The translations under genes were made by a program, and so were the position numbers. Below, one piece after another: positions 24,401-35,745 of a stretch of DNA of 64,000 bases (its first letter is position 1; each line of letters starts with the position of its first letter). The stretch is from Rhododendron vialii. Taxonomy: Eukaryota > Streptophyta > Magnoliopsida > Ericales > Ericaceae. The stretch is from positions 8,708,501 through 8,772,500 of the forward strand of contig NC_080559.1 of the NCBI RefSeq assembly GCF_030253575.1, in the 5' to 3' direction. The notes beneath the pieces were generated by a model. The model was given only the letters and a program-made list of their open reading frames with translations. It ran no database searches and was not told the origin of the DNA.

Positions 24401-24918
24401 GTGAGGTTTATTGGAAGTATGAACGGCTATTCTTTTATTCTTTCACTGGCTGGAAATTCGTCTTTTATGAAGTGGCTTTGATTGACGGAAATTAGTTGAA
24501 ACATGTAGATATCTGAAATAAGACCACCCCTTCATTCACGTTCCCATTTCTAACTGGATTGCATTTCAATTCCTCTAATGTTGTAACCATTGTAATTTAA
24601 GAATGTGGATGATGCATTACCATGTGAGCACTCCCTCGTTTATACTACTCTTATCAGACCCTTCTTTTTTTTTTTGATCGGCAAAAACATTTTATTAATG
24701 GGGGAAAGGGAAGAGGGGTTCCAACCAAAAGTTGGAAGATACAGCCTGATGGGACAAAGCCCAATACACCTGAGGGCCTAAATACCCAGATAAAGCAAAA
24801 TAAGATCATAAAACAATGGCCTTCTTCTTTTACCTTTTTTGTGTTTTTCTTTTCTTTTGGTTTTTCACTTGTTAACGACAAGCCTGAACACTTAAATTTG
24901 ATGACATGACTGGTCATA

Positions 24919-24987
<69 letters not shown>

Positions 24988-25339
24988 ATGCTGAGCCACG
25001 ATGCTAACATAATAAAATCTCTGTACTTGGCAGTGCGCTGTGAATTTTAGTTCAGCGAGCATTCCCAATGGCATAGGCTTTGGAGGGAAGGTGAATCACT
25101 TTGGTTTGTTCCTTTCAGCAAACTTCGACCAAGGGCACACCTTTGCATCCACTACTTTTGGCAGCCCCTGCCTCTCAAGGACCAGCCAAATATGCCCAGA
25201 AGTGATAGAATGCTGGGGTGTTGTTCCGAAAGGAGCCCAGCATGAAAGGCTAGACGCAGCCAAAGGTACAGTGCTGGAGCGATTTAAGGAGGATCGCCAT
25301 ATGCTTAACATGGTTGGCCTCGCAAATTCCAGCGAGTAA
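18289..25339 (+). CDS. MEAK7: TLDc-domain protein resembling MEAK7 (TLDC1), eight exons
   Basis: Exons: 18289-18341, 18455-18557, 18669-18773, 20784-20869, 21960-22192, 22364-22550, 23330-23513, 25034-25339; all GT-AG and phase-consistent, 418 residues. The N-terminus MGNAQS fits the N-myristoylation pattern, as in animal MEAK7. An EF-hand-like loop DVTGDGIFGRSDVE starts near residue 107. The C-terminal half is a TLDc domain with VYGGYASQPWE and SIPNGIGFGGKVNHFGLF, ending with the ECWGV block. In mammals MEAK7 is a lysosome-associated regulator of mTOR signalling; the plant role is not known to me. The start is chosen for the myristoylation motif and its conserved context. Intron 1 is mostly a CT microsatellite; introns 3 and 7 carry a SINE and a possible LINE tail. 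Confidence 0.88.
18344..18401 (+). repeat. (CT)n microsatellite filling intron 1 of the TLDc gene
   Basis: An uninterrupted run of about 29 CT units starts four bases into the 113-bp intron and makes up half of it. Length variation here could affect splicing of the first exon. Confidence 0.95.
18850..19012 (-). mobile_element. SINE in intron 3 of the TLDc gene
   Basis: Read on the minus strand it has TGGTGGTCAAGACATGGGAC, then GGTCTCAGATTTGAAAG and CTCAGGTGCTATCAA, and ends with GATTAGTAAAGGTGCACGTA. The copy at 38198-38360 shares the central part. Confidence 0.55.
24663..24835 (-). mobile_element. Possible 3' tail of a non-LTR element in intron 7 of the TLDc gene
   Basis: A run of T is followed by GATCGGCAAAAACATTTTAT, which on the minus strand is an A-tailed AT-rich 3' end of the kind seen on plant LINEs. 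No coding part remains. Confidence 0.35.
24921..24981 (+). repeat. (CT)n microsatellite in intron 7 of the TLDc gene
   Basis: About 30 perfect CT units, 50 bp upstream of the final acceptor, so it is effectively the polypyrimidine region of that intron. Confidence 0.95.
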
Positions 25340-26111
25340 CCCTGGCACGATTTGGTATAAACTCACACCTTTGCTTGGAGTTTGAAATTGGCGAACCTAT
25401 CATTTACATGGTTAGGAGTCAGGAGTATGTACAAGTTTATTATGCTTCTGCTTGCAGTTTTGCTTGGTGAACATACCATTTACATGGTTAGGAGCATGTA
25501 TAAGATTATACTTTTGAGGCTTCTACAGTATAACTGAGTGAAATCTGAACAAGATTGTTTATGCTGAAGGAAGTATTTTATTCACAGCCTGTTAATGGCT
25601 ATAGTTAGTCCCTTGGTCAGCCATACGAAAATGGATGGTCAGTAGTATATACATGATCTTGATCATGTAATGTCTGATTAAATGATTTTTCAAATGCTTG
25701 CAGCGTTTAGCAAATCTTAACAAATTGAATGGCTCAAATCGTGATGACAAAATTTCGATCGAGCACATCGAGGTGCCCTATCCCCTGCACTACAGGACCT
25801 TGGTCCCATTACTCTAGATGGGATTAAGGAGAATTGTTCACCTGCCTCCTTCAATGGGTGCCACATACGCGAGCTGTAACTGGTAGCATTGCGCGCGCTC
25901 TCTCTTGCTCTCTCTAGTCTCTATTTGTTGTTTGTGGAGTTGAGATGAGAATACTATCCCAACCGAACCAGCTCTCTCCCTCTCTCTAGTCTCTACTGCT
26001 TCTCGAGTTGAAATGGGATAATATCCCAACCTAACAAACAAAAGAGTTCGACTTCAACAAGTTTTTAAACTTAAGCCAATATTACACTTGTTTTGAAACT
26101 CTCTGCCTCTC

Positions 26112-26165
<54 letters not shown>

Positions 26166-26409
26166 GAGTTGAGACGGGAATATTCTCAAAGAATAAAAAG
26201 GAGTTGAAATGGGAATGCCAACAAGCAAACGAGATCGACTTGAACAAGTTTTTAAACTAGCCAGTAGCCATCATACACATGTTTCCAAAGTCTCTTTCCT
26301 CTCTCTTTCTCACCACCTTAAAAGGCACTCAACCAATTTGAATCTAAAATCACAGCAAACCCCACCACCATCATCACCACCACCAACTGCAACTGCAACA
26401 ACAACAAAA
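25340..26409. other. Intergenic region between the TLDc and phospholipase genes
   Basis: Probable 3' UTR of the first gene followed by the promoter and leader of the second. It has a duplicated phrase (ACATACCATTTACATGGTTA-like, near 25398 and 25470), two CT-rich stretches near 25900 and 25980, and a CT microsatellite at about 26118-26159. A tandem-like repeat of ATGGGAATG and AACAAGTTTTTAAACT occurs near 26060 and 26240. Confidence 0.5.
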
Positions 26410-29400
26410 ATGGCTCCAGAAATCCAAACCCAATTCCCTATAAAAACAGTGGTGGTCCTAGTCCAAGAAAACCGCTCGTTCGACCACATGCTCGGGTGGA
26501 TGAAATCCCTCAACCCGGAAATCAATGGTGTTACCGGATCTGAATATAACCTCCTCTCCACATCCGACCCGAACTCGACCCGAATCACATTCGCCAAGCA
26601 CTCCCTCTACGTCGACCAGGACCCGGGCCACTCCGTCCAAGCCATGTACGAGCAGGTATATTTAGAATATGGTATAGGATAGTCTAGAGGTGGGCATCTT
26701 GTTGTCGTGTGTCATCTCGTGCTCGTGTTAGAATTCTCTCAACCCTAACTCGATCTGTTTAGTTTTTTGTGTTATCGAGTCATATTTGTATTTTGTGTCA
26801 GAAATAGTTGACCCTAACTCGCTAACTTCGTGTCGTGTCTGTGTCGGAAATTCCCACCCCTTGATTTTGTCCACTTATAGTTTGCCAGGCATCTTGCCTT
26901 TTTCCACTTCTCACTTTTGGGTTTAGAGTGGCATTTGTGAATCATGATTGTCGAGAAGTTAGGGTGCCAACCTAATTTGGGATGCATCCTCCTGGTTGCG
27001 GTGCCTTCGTTTGCTCTGGTTCCTTCTAAACTTTATAATTATACCATGAAAGGTTAAAATTTTCCCTTCGCTGTTAAAAAAAAAACGACCAGGTATTCGG
27101 CCAGCCATGGAGCTCCGAATCTGCCACCAAAAAACTCGAACCAACAATGTCCGGGTTCGCCCAGAACGCTGAGAGAACAGAGACGGGCATGTCTACTACG
27201 GTGATGAACGGGTTCGACCCGGACGCCGTGCCCATCTACAAGGAGCTGGTGGCTGAGTACGCCGTGTGCGACAGGTGGTAATTTTTTTCATCAAGAAAGA
27301 AGAATTTTATTAACTCGAGTAGATATTACAATACAATTATAGCTAATATATAGTACGTGCATGCATGCAAACAGGTGGTTCGCGGCGGTGCCGGCGTCGA
27401 CGCAGCCGAACAGGTTGTTTGTGCACTCGGCGACGTCGCACGGGGCTACGAGCAATGATACTCTGAAGTTGATAGAAGGGTTTCCACAGAAGACGATATT
27501 CGAGTCGTTGGATGAGAGTGGGTTTAGCTTCGGGATATACTATCAGTACCCTCCTGCCACCCTGTTCTATAGGTAAATTCTTGACTCTGACAATTAATGA
27601 TTCAGATTCTGTGAAGATTAGTGTTTAAAACAAATCGATCTGCACTAGTGACACCATTTTTAAAAGGTCAAAGATTACGCGGCGTCTCTCTGGTTCAAAC
27701 CCAGAAAGTCATTCAATAAGAATTGTACTGTAATAAAAATTTTCCAATTAGAAATACTTAATTTGCAAACTTCTTTGCGTATTTCATGAACATTGGGACA
27801 TTTTTCTGCACATTAACACTTCTCTAGAGGCAGTCAATCATTGATTATTTTTATAGCACTAGTGGATATTGAGTTATTAGTCAGCAAATACGAATAAGAT
27901 CAAGTACGTTTCTATGCTCAAAGTCTTCCAAAGGGAGCCTACGAACACGCAAGAGCAGATGTTACACGAGGCTAAGGAAAAAGAAAAAAGGGAGAAGGCA
28001 ATTCACCAAGAGTAGTGATTCTAGAGAAAGATTTCCCCAATGAAAGCAGTCTTGCACGAAGAATACTTTCCTGGCTCCGTCCCAGTGGTTATCGCGTGCA
28101 GATGGTCTCGAGAGGTTGAGAGGAGTTGAACACGGGACTTCCATATCCATAGATGAGGTATATATTTTGTCAATTCGATCTGCCCATTGGGTTGTGTTTG
28201 GTATTGCCTTGAGTTGTTGTGGCTGTATGAGTCACCCAAAAAGGGGTAAATCTAGCTCAACAAGTTACTTCCATGGTTTGTTAACATTCCTTTTAAGTCG
28301 TTCAACAACTTCACTTTCATTGTGGTACACGTGATTTGCTTTTTGTTCACAAAGCAAGCGGTTGGTGTTGATTCAGAGGGGGTAAGTACGCACTTGCCTT
28401 TTCTAGCTAGCTCAATTCTCGGGTTCAAGACTCCGTAACCGCTTGGTGGTTTCGTACTCGTAGCATGCGGTGAGACCTTAGCTTCGGCCCAACATAGGTG
28501 CGGGAGGTCCCTTGCAAAATGGCACCGTGATGCTGTTGACAATACTTCCCGACAGATGTGTGAAATATCGTATCTTTAATTACGTGATTGCTTCCACTTA
28601 TTTAATAAAACAAAATTTTGTTTTTGTTCACAGGAACCTTAGGAAACTGAAGTACTTAAAGAACTTCCACCAGTTTGATATAGAATTCAAGAATCACTGC
28701 AAAGAGGGGAAGCTACCAAACTACGTTGTTGTTGAGCAAAGGTTCTGGGACTTGAAAATCCTACCAGGTAACGACGACCACCCTTCTCATGATGTGTACG
28801 AGGGCCAGAAATTCGTCAAGGAAGTTTACGAGGCACTGAGATCGAGTCCCCAGTGGAACGAAATGCTGTTCATCATCATGTACGACGAGCATGGCGGGTT
28901 TTTCGATCATGTGCCAACGCCTGTTGCCGGAGTTCCAAGTCCCGATGGCATCGTGGGCCCCGAGCCATATAACTTTCAGTTTGACCGGCTCGGTGTTAGG
29001 GTTCCGGTCATCATGATTTCTCCATGGATTGAGCGCGGAACAGGTATATATGCATCGCACTACAAAAGCATATTCCTCTAAATACACTTTTTCTGCCACG
29101 AAATATATACTACACATTCACCAAAACTTCCCCCACAAGATTCCACTTTCAAAATTATTCAAAAACTTTACTTTTCCGCTTTGGCTTTTTGCTTTTATTT
29201 TACCACTTTGTCATCTAACATGGACACCTGTAACCCACTTCCTATAGAGGAGTCAAATGTACAACATAAGGACACTACATTCACTTTCATAGGCCCGGGA
29301 GTGAATTACCTTACACAATCCTATTTTTACTAATGGACGGCCATGATCTACGCTGGTAATATTAATACAGCGCCCCCCGACAACGAACAAAATGTTACTG

Positions 29401-30405
29401 CTCCGACCAATGTTTTAGTTCTTCAGGAAGAAAAGGAAATTGTTGTAAATCTTTTGTAGTCGTACAACATTGCTTTTTGGGAAATTTCAATAACTATAGA
29501 AATATGTGTAGCAGTACTTCAAGGATATTTCACTGACCAAGGAAAACTGTATTCGATCATGAAAAATGCAGTGTTGCATGGGCCTTCAGGACCGTATCCG
29601 ACGTCAGAGTTTGAGCATTCTTCCCTTCCGGCCACCGTTAAAAAGATTTTTGATCTGAAAGAGTTCTTGACAAAGCGAGACGCATGGGCAGGTACTTTTG
29701 AAGGTGTTCTCAGCCGAAGTAGCCCGAGAACAGATTGTCCAGGTAAATCCACATAGCCTTGGCCTCATGCGTATCGCTTCATGTTTGGTATGTTCCAAAG
29801 CAGCCAAGGAGAACCAATTAGTAAAGATTGATCACACTTGACTTCAACGTTTTACAGAGATTCGAAATTTCGACTTGTTTATCTTTTCAAGTTAATCAAT
29901 CTCAACCGAACTTCAATCGCACCAATCATGACTGTATACGGATTAAGACTTATCGCTTCAAGTTTGAGCCAAATGTATAAACTAACAAGTTTCATTTGCT
30001 TTGGGACTGTTGAGATAATTTCTTTTGGGCCTTGGTGTTCTGCATTTTTCAGTTACATTACCGGAACCGGTGAAGCTAAGAGAGGCTGAAGCAAAAGAAG
30101 ATGCTAAATTGACTGAGTTCCAACAAGAACTTGTGCAAATGACAGCAACATTATGTGGAGACCATAAGAAGGATATTTACCCTCACAAACTAGTCGAGAA
30201 TATGACCGTAGGCCAGGCCGTTGAATATGTTCACAATGCGTTCAAGGAATTCTTGAATGAGTGCGAGAAAGCGAGCAAAAGTGGCGTGGATGAATCCCAC
30301 ATTTGTGTCCCAGGAGATCTAGTACCACCCGAGCCAGCAGCAGAAAAATTGAAGAAATCATTTGCTTCTTTGTTCTTTTCCTGTATTTCCTGTGGTAACA
30401 ATTGA
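26410..30405 (+). CDS. NPC: Non-specific phospholipase C, six exons
   Basis: Exons: 26410-26655, 27093-27274, 27375-27572, 28634-29043, 29572-29742, 30053-30405; all GT-AG, 519 residues, the normal size for the family. The phosphoesterase motifs are complete: ENRSFDH at residues 20-26, [24 protein letters not shown] near 292-301, and [13 protein letters not shown] enzymes hydrolyse phospholipids and, in some members, glycosylinositolphosphoceramide, releasing diacylglycerol or ceramide in phosphate starvation and stress signalling. There is no signal peptide, as in the NPC3/4/5 group. The tail ends [11 protein letters not shown]-terminal cysteine acylation anchors Arabidopsis NPC4, so the same is plausible. 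The start is the ATG after CAACAACAACAAAA; an upstream in-frame ATG at 26209 is judged leader. Confidence 0.93.
26685..26861 (+). mobile_element. hAT-type MITE copy in intron 1 of the NPC gene
   Basis: Begins TAGAGGTGGGCATC and ends near TTCCCACCCCTT. It is an inverted-orientation relative of 39852-40031, sharing GTTAGAATTCTCTCAACCCT and CGCTAACTTCGTGTCG. No clear target duplication is left here. Confidence 0.6.
27275..27374 (-). mobile_element. NPC intron 2, which looks like a short retroposon insertion
   Basis: The 100-bp intron is flanked by the same nine bases, ACAGGTGGT, at 27271-27279 and 27371-27379. Just inside the left copy comes a T-run, then CATCAAGAAAGAAGAATTTT. A T-run next to one copy of a short direct repeat is what a reverse-oriented non-LTR insertion leaves. 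Whether this created the intron is inference. Confidence 0.4.
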
Positions 30406-31901
30406 TAAACTTCGTGATTCACATTTGTTTGCACACACAAGAAGTTCGGTCTGTCAAGATTTGCGTATCCAGATATGAGATACTCCAACCTAAGTCTGTT
30501 TGCATGATATGATCTTGCTTTTGTTTCTAGGTTTAGATCCTTATGTAATTCGATATCCAGTAATTCACGTATCGTTTTCGCATCAATACAACTGTTTCTG
30601 CTTGGGTTCGCATGAACTGAACGGGCATAAGAAAGCAACTGTTCTATACTACCGCACTACAGTACATTCCAGAAAAAATTTGTTCTGTTTTTGTTTGAAC
30701 TGCCGAAAACTTCATCTCAGAATAGATTTGATCGCCCAACTACAAGCGACACAATCAAGCAAAGTGCAAGAAATAAATATTACCTCCATCAAAAGGAAAG
30801 GAAGCCTGTGTTTCGGAGTAGAGTGGAGTGGAATTGACTTAGCCAACATATGCATAAACTGGTTCGGACACTTTGAGTTATCAAAAAAAAAAAGTACTAC
30901 CGCGTCCCTTACTACGCAAGGAATTTCTGACCCCCGGAAAAAAAAAAATCGATAATGATCACGCAGATTCAATACCTTCTGTCCCCCGAAATAGACAAGC
31001 ACAGGTCTAATTAGCCCAACACTTCTTAGAAGATAAAAGATCTCTCAGTTGTCCTTTTTTCTCAATGACTCTGTCCGAGCCAGCTTACACCCACCTTGAC
31101 TGTTCCTAGGAACCAATTCCACCGTCAACTAGCAGCCATTAAGCTGTTAACATACTGACCTTTTTCTCTAGAGTTCCTTTCGTGTATAGCCAGAGCACAA
31201 CCATGACTAGGGTTGCAAACGAGCCGAGCCGAGCTTTGCGGTGTTCAAGCTTGTTTATTAAGTTTTTAACGAACATGAGCTCGAGCTCGAGCTCAGTGAA
31301 AACTTAGCGAGTCGAGCTCGAGCTTGTTCACGAGCCTTAACGAACCAACGAAAAATGTATATATATCCTCGCATAAGCCTAATACAACCAAAAATATTTT
31401 GATTGTGAAGGTATATATCTTTCATTTTCCTATAGAGAGGAGGTGTACTAGCGTGCGTGTGCTCTCGCTTCCCTTGGTTGACTAGAAAGTGAAAACGGAA
31501 AAAACAAATTATGAAATAACAATAAAAATCCTAAACGTAAGTATATATACCCCAGTTCGCGAGTCGACTCGAGCTGAGCTTATCCTAGCTCGAGCTCAGC
31601 TCGTTTACAAAACGAGTTGAAAAAATCGGCTCGAGCTCGTTCGTTTAACTTCCGAGCCGAGCTTGAACGAGCCACTAACGAGCCGAGCGCAAGCGGCTCG
31701 GTTCGTTTGCAGCCCTAACCATGACTCAGTTGAACTAATCCTAGATGATAAATGCAAACAAATAGACCCTATACACACCAAATGTTTCATTTCACAAAAA
31801 TCAGAAGAAAAGCCAATCCGGGCTTCATCAGTTCATGGATGTTAATCAGGATTCAGGACCACATCACTATGTATAAATTGATATGTAACAGGCGGTATAT
31901 G
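30406..31901. other. Region between convergent NPC and DUF1005 genes
   Basis: Contains the NPC 3' UTR, a hAT MITE at 31208-31717 and the 3' UTR of the DUF1005 gene. No coding frame was recognised. Confidence 0.6.
31200..31725 (+). mobile_element. hAT-type MITE with exact 8-bp target duplication
   Basis: The element is 31208-31717 (510 bp). It starts TAGGGTTGCAAACGAGCCGA and ends with the inverted version, CGGTTCGTTTGCAGCCCTA. The flanks ACCATGAC at 31200-31207 and 31718-31725 are identical, the 8-bp duplication typical of hAT insertion. The interior is full of AGCTCGAGCTCG palindromes. No transposase is present. Confidence 0.85.
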
Positions 31902-33813
31902 TCACCAAGAATGGTGGGTGGTACCTCTCCTGATCTTCCTCCGGAACGGCCTGCATGCCTCAATGCTGAGGTCAACCGCGGCAGCAAGAGCCATAAAGAT
32001 GGCGGCATCCTCCACGCATGTCACGTGTCGCATCGCCAGCTGTACCAATGGCTTGCTCTTCTTCCTTCCTTCACCTTGCACTCTACAGCTCATCACAAAT
32101 CCGCCAACCACCGGACTCAAAGCCGCAAAGTCTCCGCTGCTCTGCGGGCTTGGCAGTGGGCTTGCTGCTTTGTGGGCACGTCGCTCCGTGTCTATGTAAA
32201 ACTCGCCACCCTTTTCAGCGTTGAGGAAGATCTCCGACATTAGAAGCTCCCCTCCCTCTGGCAATTCAGAAAGGAGATGAAAGCGGCAGCAAATGGAGTC
32301 TCTGACGCCACGTTCGCGCCACGCCTCGAGCTTCCCCCAGGGCTGCCAGCTGTCAGGCCCGCAAGAATCTGGCCGGACAATCAACCAAGATCCTGGGTTA
32401 GACCGGGCAACCCAATCGCAACCCGTTGATGGAACGAAGGGAGTTGTTATGAAGGCTGCTGCAACAGCGGAGCCGGAGAGGTCGTGTATTTTCACCTTCC
32501 ATCCTTTCCTTTCCCTTCTTTCAGTCTCTTGGTTAGCATTATGAAAAGAACTTGGCCAGTAAGTGTTCAATTGGTCAACCTGAGATGCCCTGAAAATTTA
32601 TTATTACAGCAATTTCAGAAAAAACAATTTCAGGGTAACTAGCAGTGCAATATGAGAAAAAATCCATAGGCACCGGATGGAGTTTTGAATTTTCATTATT
32701 TGATGTAGCCAGCATAAAGGACAAATAGGTAATTTAAAGGATTTCTTTGGATTTATGGTTTTGAAACAAATGGATTTGGCCTCACTTATTCAAGAAGTAA
32801 AACCTTCAATTCGATTCTGTATTGTAGGTCTATGCTTAAACAACAAACTTAACAGCTTTAGATTGAAGGATTTGAACCAACTTCGTGACTGTGGTCATTT
32901 GAAACCCCTTTACAAATGATCCCAATTGGAGCTCAAATCTTTTCACAACTGATCCTAACAAAATGTAATCATTACTGTCCCCATAATATCCTCAAGTTTC
33001 AAATTACCAAATCTACGTCTAAAAGTAAACCTGCCCACAATTATTTGAAGTTCAACCTCCAATCCCTTCATTTCAAAACCACTCTTCGAATGGATCCTAT
33101 ATATTCTCCGACATCAACTTCTACTGCTTTCCATTATTCATGTAAAACCCGATGATCGTTACCAATAAGAATGGAAAGTACTAAACAACAGTAGGATGCA
33201 GCATGAAAATAAATATCCAGAGATTGGATCACCTGTCCTGACTAAACTTGCAACTGAAGATAGGCTGCTTGATGGTGCCTTGAAGCTGAACTATCTGAGG
33301 GCTCAACTTGGTCTCATCCGCAAACTGGAAAACATATCTGGGATCCGGGTCCAACTTAACCTGCAAATGAAGCTCTGCTCCGGACTTCCCTCCTTCCTCT
33401 TTGCTCTTTCCAATCCCTATCCACCCATTGAAGAGAATCACTGGCTTGCCTTCGCCCCATTCAGGCCCCACTTCTAACCTAAACGTTCCAATCTGCTGCC
33501 TTTTGCCGCCAACACCACAGTGGGACCCCTTCCACCCTGCAAAAACAACAATCTCCAGAAAAGCATGAGGAGCTGAGAAACATCCAGGTGTCAACAGTGC
33601 TTTCAAATTAGATTCTTCGAGATAAAAGCTTGATGCAATGCTCTGAAAATCTGGTGAAGCTTCTGGAGAGGATACTAAGGGAATTGAAGTTGTTTGCGCG
33701 GGAAAACCACGAAGACGGATTTCACATGAACACGGAGTGGAAGAATATTGTGTTCCAGGAACTCTTAACCCTAGTGAACCAATTGATAACCTGATAAAAG
33801 CCTTAGGATCCAT
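31902..33813 (-). CDS. DUF1005 family protein, two exons
   Basis: Exon 1 is 33813-33233 and exon 2 is 32589-31902, giving 422 residues. The acceptor is the CAG before GGCATCTCAG, not the next CAG nine bases on, since only the first keeps the frame. The start MDPKAFIRLSIGSLGLRVPG, the CSCEIRLRGFP block, LDPDPRYVFQF, and later WKVKIHDLSGSAVAAAFITT and VQLAMRHVTCVEDAAIFMAL are hallmarks of plant DUF1005. At least one Arabidopsis member has been linked to abiotic stress response; biochemical role is unknown. The 5' leader is probably interrupted by an intron: GAATGTTGACAG near 33869 looks like an acceptor, and an exon near 36195-36345 is a possible first exon. Confidence 0.92.
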
Positions 33814-35351
33814 TTGCGTGTCACAAGTCGTCCCCCATTGATCAATAGCTTTTTACCTTGAACGACCCAACAAGCCTGTCAACATTCGTAGGCAACCAAA
33901 CATCAGGGTAGTTCAAATCTTAGCGCGTAAAATAGCAATAGGGTTAACAAGAAGTGCAATGTGAATTTCTTTTTATATATTATGATTCAGAAACTGTTGG
34001 ACAGTAATTAGTTACATACAAAAGTCGGTACCATACATGGGGCAAGTAATACTGCTCCTGTGGTATACTTTTACATGCATATAGAGGTCATACACACACT
34101 CTATACAAAGGGTGACAATTCTTATAGTAAATCTCTAATCGGATATAAACTGATTGCTAATGTCAACCAGCAATTCAACTATCGGGTGTCAGTGATCTAT
34201 GCTGGAAAAAAGTATCAGAATTATAATCACCAATTGACAGTCTATACTTCCTTAAGCCACCATCGGCTCATAGCAGAACTTGACAATCTGCATGCTATGA
34301 TGTCACGTACAGCCCTGGTTGGTCAGAGGAGAAAATCGAGTGCACACATTTCAGAAATCCCCTTGGTGGATTTGGAAGAAAAACTGGTCAGAAAACTGCG
34401 TTGTTGGGTGCAATAGTAGTTTGGTGATAGAACTTGAGAAATTGGGCTAAGCCTGAAAACAGGCACTTTGGGGAAAAAATTCTGAATGCTGTTGCTGTCT
34501 CAGTGAAACAAATTCATTTCACATACACTCTCAACTCTTAACACTCCCAGTGATCTACTTGCTTGTTAACAACTTCAATTTTCAACTCCAATGTCAGCAC
34601 ATAACCACATAGCATTCTATTATTTGTAGCCTAACCTACAAACTAACTAAAAGGGTGCGTATGTGGCTGATTAATGACATTTTAATCCAAGATTAGACCC
34701 CCATACATGCACAAGGATAAGGAAAAAAACTGGAATTTTAAGCATACAAACCAAAACTGTCATTACTTTCATATGGATCTGATGATAAGTTGTAAAATTA
34801 TCATCTAAAAAGTACAATATTTGAATCGATGCAACAGGCTAGATGGTAATTGGTAAGACAGCTAAAGCTTTGACAACTACAGCAAAGATCGAGGAATAAC
34901 ACGAGAGAACCTTGCAGGGTGCAAGCAAGACTACTCCAAGATCAGCTTCAATTTCTTACCCATTGGGTGATTGATTTGTTTCTCTTTTATTTTCCTATTT
35001 TTGCTCAAAAAATACATGTCAAAGGAATACTTGGAGACGAAAAATATGCTTCTTTCCTTCTTCCTTTTGATTCCCACAGAACCCACAAGAAAAGAAATAG
35101 CCTGAAAATCAGTAAGAGAGGAAGTCCCTTGGCCTTTTTCTAAGGCATATTCTTTCCCTTTCCTCCATTATTTGCTAGAATCAAATGAAGCCAAAAGGGG
35201 TACATGAAATTTGGTAAAAGAGCTAGTGTTGCTCCACCAATACGCTTAGAGTCTTGTCTAAACATTGTCGGTCTTTGCCATTTCAAAATCAGACTTTCCC
35301 CAATTGGAATTAAGGTTAAACCCCAAGGTGTCTGGATAAGTGGAGTTGAGT

Positions 35352-35555
35352 TTTGTTCACCCTCCACTTAAGAGGGTGAACATTACCCTCCTTCCTATTG
35401 GCTGAAATGGTGTGGATCCCACCACAAAGTGATGTCATGTTTACCAAAAAGTGTATTATATGGTACGCATGACATCACTTTATAGTGGGATCCACACCAT
35501 TTTAACCAATAAGAGGGAGGGTAATGTTCACCATCTTTTAAGGAGGGTGAACAAA
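35352..35555. mobile_element. Foldback MITE with long terminal inverted repeats
   Basis: The two arms, about 90 bp each, are inverted copies: TGGTGTGGATCCCACCA on the left, and TAGTGGGATCCACACCA on the right, with TTTGTTCACCCTCC at both outer ends. Each outer end also forms its own small hairpin (TTCACCCTCC...AGAGGGTGAA). No target duplication is obvious. Confidence 0.8.
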
Positions 35556-35574
35556 TTGCACTTGGGTAAGTGGG

Positions 35575-35745
35575 CATGAGAAAACTAATAATGGTTTGTC
35601 CTCCATGAGGTCACATGTTCGAACCCCATGGAGACCAAACATTCCAAACTTTGGGGCCACTGGAGGCTTTGTCCGGTCGTTACTTTAGGGCTCTGGAATT
35701 AGTCAAGGTACGTGCAAGCTGGCCCCAACATCCTGCTATCGGAAA
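35575..35745 (+). mobile_element. tRNA-derived SINE (Au-like), next to a MITE
   Basis: Box B-like ACATGTTCGAACCCCA and a 3' region with GTCCGGTCGTTACTTTAGGG and GAATTAGTCAAGGTACGTGC. Starts within about 20 bp of the MITE end. Confidence 0.65.
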
